This document shows positions 20,821-29,720 of a stretch of 64,000 nucleotides of DNA, piece by piece. Each line of letters opens with the position of its first letter. The stretch's first letter is position 1. The position numbers were made by a program, and so were the translations under genes. The DNA is from Anthopleura xanthogrammica. Taxonomy: Eukaryota; Cnidaria; Anthozoa; Actiniaria; Actiniidae. The stretch covers positions 4,201,478 to 4,265,477 of the forward strand of contig OZ025220.1 in the NCBI GenBank assembly GCA_964019055.1, read 5' to 3'. The notes below the pieces were generated by a model that was not told the origin of the DNA, did not search any database, and saw nothing but the letters and a program-made list of their open reading frames with translations.

Positions 20821-23166
20821 TCAATTTTTACAAATCTGTCCCCTTGCTTGCCCTCTTCCTTGCTCCCCTCTCATGCGAACATAACAGTTCCTCTGGTAAT
20901 GGCCAAAACCATTGCAATAATAGTATTGAGCTTGATCATAAGGCTTCGTCCTTGTCATTCCCCGCGATGAGTCACGACCCCTTTTTGTCCGAGTCGCCTT
21001 GTCAACCTGTGACAACCTCTTGAAGACCTCCTCTTGGTCTTTATTCCCAAGCAAACCCGCTATATAATCCTTGAACTGTTCGTCAGGGACGGTCATTTTC
21101 TCTCTCAAAGCCTGAAGCACCGCGTTATAATAGCCCGCTCTTGGATGTTTGCTCTCCTTTGCCACCATTTTGAGGTTAAGTACCAAATCAAAGACTGCAT
21201 CTTTGGACATTGGGGTACCCTTTGAATTGACCATCTGAAAGATCCTTGACAGCACACCATCAACGGTGTCTTGGCGTCCTTTTTCAAGGAGGTCAAGTCT
21301 ACGCCTGAGAGCCACTAAGACCGGATCCTATACACAATAGGAAAACTGTATTAAAACCATGCCACATGACTATAAACACTATCACAAATTCTCTTCCCTA
21401 TATATGTTCTATTCAAACTCATCCAACAGTCAGAGTAAACACTAGTCCTTTGAAAACGGTATAAGACACTTTTCATATATTAAATAACCTCTAATTACAA
21501 TCACACTCCCACACTAAATGACCATGGTCAGACTCAGCTGGATTTTTACACTCCAGACAATTCATTTTGTGTCGAGCTAACCGACACGCTCACAGACTCT
21601 TCCCTTGCACTTTAAAATGAAATAAGCATTGCGCTTAAATTATATAAATTATAGTCACGTTGACGGCATTGTTGCTTACACTTTATAACAAATAAAGTAA
21701 ACCTCGTCTTATATTCACGTTATGCTAAGCATTTGACTTTACACTCCCTAAATTGCAGTCACGTTCACGGACTTTTTATACACTTCCAAAACAAACATGG
21801 TAAGCATTTACGTTACATTCCATAACCTGTAGTCATGTTCACGTATTCTTCAATTTACATTTAAACAAACACGGCAAGCATTAAACTTTATGTTCCATAA
21901 ACTGGGTGCAGTCACGTTTCTCTTATATATTGACACATTCGGGAACTCTTGAAAATCATTTATATTGTAAAACAACTGAAACACTGTAAGTATTTGCTTT
22001 GCATCAATCTCATAAACGTTTGTCACGCTCACGGACTCTTTCAATTATACTTTCCAACAAAAAAAAAACATACCATAAACTACAGTCACGTTCACGGACT
22101 CCTTTATTTATACTTTTAAACAAGCACCATAATCATTTCGCTTTACACACCATAAACTATCCAGTCACGCTCACGGACTCCTTTATTTGAACTTCAAACA
22201 AGCACCATAATCATTTCGCTTTACACACCATAAACTACAGTCACGCTCACGGACTACTTCATTTATACTTTCAAACAAGCACCATAATTATTTCGCTTTA
22301 CATACCATAAACTACAGTCACGCTCACGGACTCCTTTATTTGAACTTTATAAACAAGCACCATAATCATTTCGCTTTACAAACCATAAACTATACAGTCA
22401 CGCTCACAGACTACTTCATTTATACTTTCAAACAAGCACCATAATTATTTCGCTTTACATACCATAAACTACAGTCAGGCTCACGGACTCCTTTATTTGA
22501 ACTTTATAAACAAGCACCATAATCATTTCGCTTTAGTACTTTAAAACAAACCCGTAAGCATTTTACTTAAACTACAGTCACGTTAACGGACTACTTCATT
22601 TATACTTTCCAACAAACACCATAATCCTTTCGCTTTACAAACCATAAACTATAGTCACGCTCACGGACTACTACTTCATTGATACTTTCAAACAAACACC
22701 ATGATCATTTCGCTTTCAGTACAAACCATAAACTACAGTCACGTTCATGGACTCCTTTATTTGTACTTTAAAACAACCCGTAAGCATTTTACTTTAAATT
22801 CCATAAAACTGCAGTCACGTTCACGGACTCCTTTATTTGTACTTTAAAACAACCCGTAAGCATTTTACTTTAAATTCCATAAAACTGCAGTCACGTTCAC
22901 GGACTCTTCCCTTTAGACATTCAAACAAAAAACACAACCGCGAAAAACAATTATCCTAAACTACGCATCAAATGAAAGATCAATTCATCTAAACTTACTT
23001 CAGGTCGAGCCTCAGCATGCTCGTTGACAGGCCCGGGATTAGGAGGAGCATCTGCTTCAACCTCAGGAGGAATCACTGCAGGATTTTGAGCTTGAACTGG
23101 AGGATTCGCATTAACTAGAGCTTCAACAGCGCCAGGATCCGGCAAAGGAACTTGGTTATCACCCAT
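20821..23166 (-). CDS. Gag protein, spliced over a 1.67-kb intron
   Basis: Exon 1 begins at MGDNQVPLPDP (23166) and is Pro/Ala-rich. It ends at a near-consensus donor GAA/GTAAGT (exon end 22999). The acceptor TGTATAG lies at 21328, and exon 2 opens at 21327 with DPVLVALRRRLDLLEKG. Both junctions are phase 0, so the frame is kept. Exon 2 is helical, then basic, and ends with a degenerate zinc knuckle YYYCNGFGHYQRNC whose first Cys is Tyr, then an Arg/Gly tail RMRGEQGRGQARGQ. An ATG further upstream (23253) lies inside the A1 repeat and is less likely. The intron holds the minisatellite at 21580-22915. Confidence 0.65.
21580..22915. repeat. About 77-bp minisatellite inside the gag intron
   Basis: Roughly 15 diverged units, each carrying CAGTCACGCTCACGGACT, then TTTATTT, an AAACAAGCACCATAATCAT-like part and CGCTTTACA...CATAAACTA. 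Clear units begin near 22082, 22161, 22239, 22317, 22397, 22474, 22577, 22654, 22738, 22813 and 22888. Period is 70-80 bp with some longer units. Confidence 0.9.
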
Positions 23167-23205
23167 CTCAAAACGTTCAGCCGGGGTGCAGAAAACAACA
23201 CTCGA

Positions 23206-23390
23206 GCGATGTCCACTTCGGTCTTCGACTGATTGACCAAGTAATGCATGCAAAGGCGTCGTTTTAATTTATACCCACCCCGAACCAATCAGAGTCGCTT
23301 ATTTTCCCGCCAGAGACCATTTCCTCGTGGGAATGTGTTATAAATAACATTCCTTCAACATAATATACATATTCAATGACTTTGCATAGT
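23206..23390. repeat. A1 terminal direct repeat
   Basis: Copy of 16498-16682 in the same orientation with about three mismatches. It marks the 5' end of the minus-strand YR element and overlaps the upstream part of the first gag exon. Confidence 0.92.
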
Positions 23391-23599
23391 ACTAAGTATT
23401 GTTTGCAGTAAAAGAGATTAGTGTGTAAAAGACAATGTTAACTCTCACAATGATGCCATGAAGCAGGCAAACTGACACCACAATGTGTTTGCACACTAAT
23501 AACCTTCAAACTTCTAATTAAGCACCATACATGTTTCATTACATAGTTTAGATATAGTAGTATTTATAACATAGTATTTATGTATACCTACCTCATTTT

Positions 23600-23725
23600 T
23601 TCTTTCCAAATAATTTCGTCTATTTGACAGACAACAAGCTGTGTACATTATTCAAACGTCCTTGCAGCTGCGGGCAAAATTCTAGTACCTTAAAAATTAA
23701 AAGTAGTGTTTACTTCATGATCCCT
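23600..23725. repeat. Copy of a SAP-ORF segment
   Basis: Matches 15335-15465 in the same orientation, including AATAATTTCGTCTATTTGAC and CTTGCAGCTGCGGGCAAAAT. Both copies end at GATCCCTTGTA and diverge beyond. The two copies flank the YR element at a distance, so they are not its target duplication. Confidence 0.85.
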
Positions 23726-23786
23726 TGTACAAAGTTGAGAATATGAAACGATAACGATAAGCGTATGTCCACTCTACTACTATGGC

Positions 23787-24080
23787 CTATCGCAACGAGT
23801 AGCTTTTCGATCGAAAGCTTTTCGTCGGATCTGGGAAACCCTTCATTTCATGTGCATATGCAATGGCCGAAAGATACAAATTAATAGTAGCTGGGGCTAG
23901 TCCCCGTGCACAGAGATATGAGATAAAAAGTGCTAGACTCGAGGACGACACCGGAAGGCACATAGGATCATTATGAAAGCAGGGATAAAACTCAGTAAAG
24001 ACTGCCCAGGCCCTGTTATACTGTTTTCGTGAGGCCGCAGAAAGTGAAGAATGTAGTAGTTCTTTCAGGGTAGCGGCCAC
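23787..24080 (-). pseudogene. Truncated tyrosine recombinase N-terminus
   Basis: Reads ATLKELLHSSLSAASRKQYN and SSLALFISYLCARGLAPATI, the SAM-like core-binding domain of YR-element recombinases. The frame stops near 23787 and the catalytic domain is absent. It overlaps the 3' end of the RNase H frame by about 16 bp. Confidence 0.8.
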
Positions 24081-24640
24081 TTCAACAGGAGTAGGTTCTC
24101 GGGAACCTGTGTGGGCGAGAGATCTGCTTCTGGGAAGACTTTCCTGAATTCTAGTATCTGAAAACGAGAGATTAAATCGGCCCGAGTATTATCAACGCCC
24201 GGCACATGATGAGCCCAGAAAACGATAATATGGCGTAATGAGGTTAAAACGAGGTCACGTACTAATACCATCACTAATGGATGTTTGGATGTCTGCTTAT
24301 TGATAATGTGAACTAAAGCCGCGTTATCAGTAAAAAGGGAAACACAACAATCTTTCATGTCACATCCCCATATGTGGAGGGCGACGGTAATCAGGAAAAA
24401 TTTGAGTAAAGTAATATTAAAAGATTTCCAACTGTCCGGCCATTCTCCGCAGAACCAATGTCTCCCAAATATCGCCCCATATCCTTTGGAGCTCGCTGCG
24501 TCAGTGTATAATGTGAGTGGGGGAGGGTACAACCACCGCTCATCAACAAAAAATGTTGTGCCATTAAACTCTTGAAGAAATCTAAGCCAAACAAGCATGT
24601 CTTGCCGGCATGCCTTTGTTAACCGTATGCCATAGTGTGG
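24065..24640 (-). pseudogene. RNase H domain of the DIRS-like element
   Basis: Continues the RT frame after a TGA at 24649 region (KGVH then stop, then PHYGIRLTK). RNase H residues seen: LTLYTDAASSKGYGAIFG with Asp, LFTDNAALVHIINKQ with Asp, and HVPGVDNTRADLISR with Asp. The Glu expected in the ITLLE-FF context is Lys here (ITLLKFFLITVAL), so one catalytic acid is missing. Together with the stop this copy is inactive. Confidence 0.82.
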
Positions 24641-25849
24641 TCAGTGGACTCCTTTTGTGAGATCAATTAATCTACGGAGAAAGGCGCGGCCAGGTAGAAT
24701 CACAGAACATGTAAAATTTAACAATCCAAGTAAAGATTGTAACTCTCTAAGCGTGACCTTGTGGCGTTTATGAAATTCTGATAACAACATGCGGCATTTC
24801 CGAAGCTTATCTTCAGGCAATCTAGCCTCCATTTTAATGGAATCTAGAATAATCCCAGCAAACTGTAAAGCTGTCGCAGGCCCTTCTGTTTTTTCATGGG
24901 CAATAGGAACACCGAGTGACTGGCACATGTCTAGGAACTGATTCAAGTCCGACCTGCACTTACCCTCGGTGTTAGCAATGAATAAAAAATCGTCCAAAAT
25001 ATGCAGTACACCGGAGGCCCCTAAGCGGTGTTTGGCTACCCACTCTAATGAAGTGCTAAAAGCTTCGAAAATAGCGCATGACGAAGAACAACCCATAGGA
25101 AGGCAACGATCAAAGAAAAACGCATTATTCCATCTCATACCCAGTAAGTGATAATCATCAGGGTGTATGGGTATAATACGGAAGGCTGATTTTATGTAAG
25201 TCTTCGCCAAGAAACTTCCACTCCCAATGCTTTTAATCAAAGATATTGCATTACCAATAGTAGCGTAATGGACTGTTGATTTGTCCCCTGGAATAAAGTC
25301 ATTTATAGACAATCCCTCTGGGTATGATAAATGGTGGATAATGCGAAATTCTCCTGGATTTTTCTTGGGCACTACGCCCAATGGGGAAGAGACAAAGTTA
25401 AAAAAGGGGGGAGAAGAGAATGGAACCGCAATGTGGCCTGCAGACCATTCTTTCTCGAGTTTGGAAGATAAGACCCCGGGCTGTTCTTGAGCACTTTGTA
25501 GGTTAGAGGAAAAACGTGGTGTGCTTTCGCCCACAAAACCAATGCGAAAACCCTTGGAAAAACCGTCGATCAAGAATTTAGTAAGACGCTGGTCGTAGGC
25601 AGACAACAGAGAGTTAAGAACTGCCGCCTTTACCGGGGTAGTTGGCGGGGGGTTTAGAACCCGAAGCAAATACTGTTGTTCTATCTCCGGAAGGCTGTGC
25701 AGTTGCAGCTGACGTACACTAAGCGCCTGAGTGCTTACTGCCACATTTGTAGCATTTGTGCTCGAAGCGACAGCCTGCACAAAACTTGCCTGCATTGAAC
25801 AACCAACATGTTCCTCTAGGAAAGGGCTGTTTTCCTTTAGGTTTCGCAA
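24641..25849 (-). pseudogene. Reverse transcriptase of the DIRS-like element
   Basis: The RT fingers and palm are recognisable: SSPLGVVPKKNPGEFRIIHH, AKTYIKSAFRIIPIHP (motif A, with the usual Asp replaced by Tyr in KTYIKSAF), DRCLPMGCSSSCAIFE (motif B) and HILDDFLF (motif C). A C-terminal part, LRELQSLLGLLNFTC, is typical of YR elements. The change in motif A and the stop after KGVH suggest inactivity. It differs strongly from the RT at 18904-20526, so it is a separate lineage. Confidence 0.85.
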
Positions 25850-25907
25850 AGGTTTTGTCCGATTGAACTATATCCCACGCGTAATGTTCGGGGCTGGATT
25901 GCCTCAA
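25719..25907 (-). pseudogene. Zinc-finger segment upstream of RT
   Basis: GTCWLFNAGKFCAGCRFEHK followed by CYKCGSKHSGA shows a CCCH-like finger next to a CCHC-like knuckle. It lies in a different frame from the RT that follows, so a frameshift lies between 25720 and 25850. Such fingers sit at the gag-pol boundary of cnidarian-type YR elements. Confidence 0.65.
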
Positions 25908-25919
25908 GAATATGAACTG

Positions 25920-26660
25920 TTAGTCGTAATACGACCAGTCGCCCCCACGAGTGGCGATATCGCGAATGGTTTCCCCGAATTTCATCAATTTTGGGGTTTC
26001 TTTTCGAAATTTCACGCAGTAGATAGCTACGAAAGCGTGAAAAGCCGAAACCCATTGCCCAATAGAGAAAATTTTCTTTGTCGTCTGGACCGGCTCCAAG
26101 GTTAATTCAGGCTTTTGTTTGGCTGAATCCACGTTTGACGACTGGGCGAAAGAGATTGAAAATTTCTCTGGGTTGGGGGATGGATCCAAAAGAACCCCAA
26201 AATTAATGTATTCCTCTTCCCAAATTTTTGCTTTAATCTTGTCGCTTATGCGGCTACCTAAGGGGACAGTAATACTACTAAACACTGGGGAACTAGGCTC
26301 CATGCGTGCACCACCTTTGGTACCTGCACCAGTGAGGTTGTCCACATCGCCTTGTACGATATGTAAAACTGCCCCACAGATGCTTTTATGCAATTTGTGC
26401 TGCCCCTCCCTATTAACATGCACACCATCATAGGACAGATACGGGCGACATGGCCGCCAAAAACCTTTGTGGGTCCAATAAACGGCATACGGGAGCGGCT
26501 CAAGTACAGCCTTAAGGTACTGAGCAAGAATCGAGACATTAGCATTAAAATTCCCTCTAGGTTCCCTTCTGATGGTTTGGCCAACACATATAAACCGCAC
26601 CCGGTACCTGCATATGATGGCGTTTATCAACAACAAGGCACTTGTTTATCGCCATTTTAA
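25920..26660 (-). pseudogene. SGNH hydrolase C-terminus fused to gag-like block
   Basis: The start of the fragment reads YRVRFICVGQTIRREP and then the SGNH block V, YDGVHVNREGQHKLH, with Asp and His. The N-terminal SGNH blocks are missing. About 60 residues later comes VPLGSRISDKIKAKIWEEEY and INFGVLL, the gag-like block seen also at 1810-2190, then SIGQWVSAFHAFVAIYC. The order SGNH, gag-like block, zinc finger, RT, RNase H, YR in one orientation makes this one element (26660-23787). The 5' end is missing. Confidence 0.75.
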
Positions 26661-26664
26661 AGTG

Positions 26665-27740
26665 AATTATTGCACTGCCGTAATTGTCAGGACATCTTGA
26701 TTTTTATTTTCCTCTTTTAAAGTGCATCGACTACATAATTGGCTCTGTGAACGAATTTTTTTGACTGAATTTGGTGTAAATGTATCGATTGTTGTGATCG
26801 TCAATATCAGTTTTGACTGGATCTCTGATCTTATAAATACGCCTTTGCCGCTGGCTGTGGAGGGATGAGTAAATCAAAAGATTCTTTGATGTGGATGTTC
26901 CTAAGTCGTACATCAAGTACTCTTTCAGTTCTGATAACATTTTTACATCATATGACCGGGTAAAAGGAAAACATACTTCCATCGACCCGGCAAGGAAAAA
27001 GCCTTCCAACATTCGTAAGTTGAGCCTTTTATGAATTTGAATTTCTCAGATACGGTTGCTTCAAAGTTTTATAATTCAAGTTGAATGGTAGCAATATATA
27101 ATATAGAACTAGTTTATGGCCATATTTGCTAAGTTGAAGGAATTTTTAGAGGGATTGATATAGGGTTACAACATGACTGATTTTCAATGTTTTGCAAATT
27201 TAGCTCAAATGTTACGAAGCCCCAGAGTAAAACTAAAAGACAGCCCGCAGAATTTTTTCCACGATCCAAGAGATCAATATTTGTAGAAACTGTGACAAAG
27301 AGTAGGCTTCTCGGAAGGCGCTACTTTGGGAGATATGAGCCGAATAGTTTACCATGTTTTTACTTTTTATGAAAATGGCCAATATGGCCCTTGACTATGT
27401 ATCAACTTTTTGAGGTTATCGTTGACGAAAATTGTCGTTTTTTCCATTTTTCAAAAGTTCAAAAGTTGGTTTACAATTTCAGGAAGTTTAAATTTGATTG
27501 CTTTAAATGCGCCGGACAACCAGGCTTGTGAATTTTCACTATTTTCGAGAGTGCTTAGAGTGGAATTTTGGGTACTAGGACTGAAAAGAGCAATGGCCGT
27601 TTCCATGGCAACAATGTATTTGAGGACCCCAACACTAGGTGTTTTTGTGCACCCCCCTGGGTGGCCTACCTGCACACAAAGTTTCAAGGTGGGCCAACAT
27701 TTTTCATTTCCAACTTACCAGCTCTTAATAGTTAAAGAGA
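26665..27740. other. No gene recognised
   Basis: A minus-strand ORF at 26731-27012 (93 aa, MLEGFFLAGSM) and overlapping ORFs at 27410-27800 show no known motif. I cannot tell whether any is coding. Confidence 0.35.
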
Positions 27741-27741
27741 T

Positions 27742-27945
27742 GATAACTAGCGGTAAGCTAGTGTGGGCTGCGTCGGTGTTTCTAATGAAACAGTATGGAT
27801 AAAAAGTTAAATTTTACACCGTAAAAAATAAGAGAGATCACTTACTGACGTTTCGGACGCTAGTCCTTCATCGGAGTAAAAGAGAGAAAGAGAGAGTAAA
27901 ATTTAACTTTTAATCCATACTATTAATAGTTAAGTTTACATGTAA
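27742..27945. mobile_element. Hairpin element with hammerhead-like motif, copy 1
   Basis: The segment 27742-27876 is nearly identical to 38003-38138. On the minus strand, 27879-27842 carries CCGATGA, a GGAC-TAGC-GTCC stem-loop, GAAAC and GTC, flanked by TTACT and AGTAA that can pair as stem I. This is the hammerhead layout reported for Penelope-like elements, but the usual CUGAUGA is CCGAUGA. The outer arms (GTATGGAT near 27771 and ATCCATAC near 27936) are inverted copies. Confidence 0.6.
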
Positions 27946-27973
27946 ACTTAAGATTATATTAACATATATAAGT

Positions 27974-28395
27974 TTAATTAAGTACTTCTAGGCGGGAATT
28001 CTTTTGTCTAGACAATGCATCAGCTAGACAATTATCTACTCCTGGGATGGATTCTGCACTAAGATGGATTTCTCTTTTTAAACACCATTCCCAGAAATCA
28101 CGAGCAAGTGTATTAAGACTTGGTGACTTAATACTACCATAATTGCTTACATTGGCAACTGCTGTAGAGTTGTCAAGTTTAAGTCTGATTTGATGCACAT
28201 TGCTGTATAATAGGTAAAAAGATTGAACAGCAAAACATGCAGCTAGTAATTCTTTGAGATTGATATGATGGTCAAATTCTTCTAATGACCACTCTCCATT
28301 GGAGCTCATGCCCTAAAAGCTGCACCCCAACCAGAATTACTAGCATGACTCTCAATAACTAGATCAATGGGTAATTCTCTGAAGGATTTCCCGTT
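27974..28395 (-). pseudogene. RNase H relic of a DIRS-like element
   Basis: The stretch LPIDLVIESHASNSGWGAAF, then HHINLKELLAACFAVQSFY, LKLDNSTAVANVSNYGS and ESIPGVDNCLADALSR follows the RNase H order of YR retroelements. The junction near 28310 carries a small frame break (GHE/MSSNGEW). No RT is attached upstream; the RT has been deleted between here and the small ORF at 28495. Confidence 0.75.
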
Positions 28396-28494
28396 ATAAC
28401 ATTTAATATTGCAGACAATCCACAAGCTTCGGAATCGTCGAAGACAGACGGAAATATCGACTTTGCATTATGTTTTTGAAGAACTGTTGGAGTG

Positions 28495-28746
28495 CTAAGC
28501 CTCTAACTTTCTCTTACCCAAGACTTTGTGGAATAGAGTTTTCATCTCCGCAATAGAGGAAACAATGTCTTGAAGACCAAGCTTTGTTTTAAGCTCGTAT
28601 ATGTCAATTTCTATTTTGTCATCTGTGCTCGCTTCGAGCAATGACTCAGCGACTTTTTCAGCTAATTTGTCGTCATTAGTTCTTCTGGGAACCTTTTCGT
28701 GGATGGTAATCTCCTCCTTGTCAAGAGTTTGACGATGAAGACTCAT
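28495..28746 (-). CDS. Small acidic/helical ORF, possibly element-encoded
   Basis: The first Met of the more likely start is at 28746 (MSLHRQTLDKEEITIHE). The product, about 83 aa, is charged and helical with LAEKVAESLLEAS and ends KVLGKRKLEA. No domain recognised. It lies just upstream of the RNase H relic in the same orientation and may be what is left of that element's first ORF. A TATTTATA phrase near 28825-28832 lies about 80 bp upstream and could be a TATA box. Confidence 0.35.
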   Translation of the reverse strand: MSLHRQTLDKEEITIHEKVPRRTNDDKLAEKVAESLLEASTDDKIEIDIYELKTKLGLQDIVSSIAEMKTLFHKVLGKRKLEA

Positions 28747-28799
28747 ATTTAGTACAAGTGTACGAAGTAGCAACACACTGTGAAGCACTAAAGGAAGAA

Positions 28800-29720
28800 T
28801 GATGGACTTGACTCGCTCGGGATATTTATATTCAACTCATTTGCATAATAATGATATGCTTTGAAGTGTGACCGCTGACTTAACATTACAAAGAAATGCA
28901 AATTTAGCCCATAATGTGAAGTGAATCGAAAGAGAATATGCTTAGATTACCTTAGATTAAATTGCCTATAATAAACCAGCATCTATCCTTTTCGATATTC
29001 TCTGTCCAAATTATTTCAACGGAAAAATGAGTAGCTAAGAAACACAGCCAGCTAGCTAGCCAGCCATCAACACTTATACTCTGCAAACAAACGAACAAAC
29101 AAGTAGAAAAAACAAATAAAAAAGAATGAAACCTGAAACTTTTAATGAATGAAAAGTGCTTTCAGAATTATTCCAAGTCATGTTCTAATGTATTCCCATT
29201 TACATTTGCGATAATTATCATAATAAAGGAAATACCAAAAGTATTTTTGTAAAAAAAAATGAATGAAATGCAGCTGCTTCTGATACACACAGCATTCAAG
29301 GGTCTAATATAGCCTGCGTTATACCCACAAATGCTGTGTGCCTTAGTGATAACCTATAATAATTACTGTTCATTTCTAAAACTATCAACAATATATACAC
29401 ATTACAGCGTGACGCTCAAAAGTATGTCCACATTTAATGTATTCGCATACTTTTATGCACGGGATTTTGTACTTTTTAAAGTTTAAAAACTGACACAATT
29501 GATGCAAAGCTGTCTGGTTTTACGAAATAAGGCGTGTAAAAGTGGTCATAATTTTTGAGCGTCGCGCTGTAAAATTATTGCAAGACATGCATAACCATGT
29601 GTGCTACTGCTTTTAACATATCCTATGTGCATTAGTCATAATATTTGTCTCACATTTTGATATGGGGCTTGGTGCAATGATAGTGAGAGCAATGTGGAAT
29701 TTAGAGTTGAACAGTAATTT
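28800..29720. other. No gene recognised
   Basis: AT-rich DNA downstream of the HECT gene. Short inverted phrases, GCGTGACGCTCAAAA near 29408 and TTTTTGAGCGTCGCGCTG near 29550, are imperfect inverted repeats about 140 bp apart and could bound a small MITE of about 165 bp. Confidence 0.4.

Larger units (their letters stand above)
16355..23390 (-). mobile_element. YR retrotransposon with split direct repeats (PAT/Ngaro-type)
   Basis: Read on the minus strand the order is A1 (23390-23206), gag with intron, RT/RNase H, YR, B1 (16734-16678), A2 (16682-16498), B2 (16411-16355). A1 and A2 are about 185 bp with three mismatches; B1 and B2 are about 57 bp and essentially identical. This A1-ORFs-B1-A2-B2 layout is the known signature of PAT and Ngaro elements, which integrate through a tyrosine recombinase rather than an integrase. 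All three junctions share ATAGT, a candidate crossover core. Length is 7.0 kb. About 85 bp of sequence between A2 and B2 (16412-16497) is GC-rich and not found elsewhere in the element. Confidence 0.88.

Noticed and set aside
21580..22915. Regular repeats that could suggest a CRISPR array
   Set aside because: Units are adjacent and diverged through their whole length with no unique spacers between constant repeats, and the context is a eukaryotic retrotransposon intron. It is a minisatellite.
15335..23725. The duplicated SAP segment as target-site duplication of the YR element
   Set aside because: YR elements do not make target duplications, the copies lie 200-900 bp outside the element ends, and 125 bp is far too long.
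24357..25500. Plus-strand ORFs across the RT and RNase H region
   Set aside because: They are antisense shadows of the DIRS-like RT frame, which has clear motifs.
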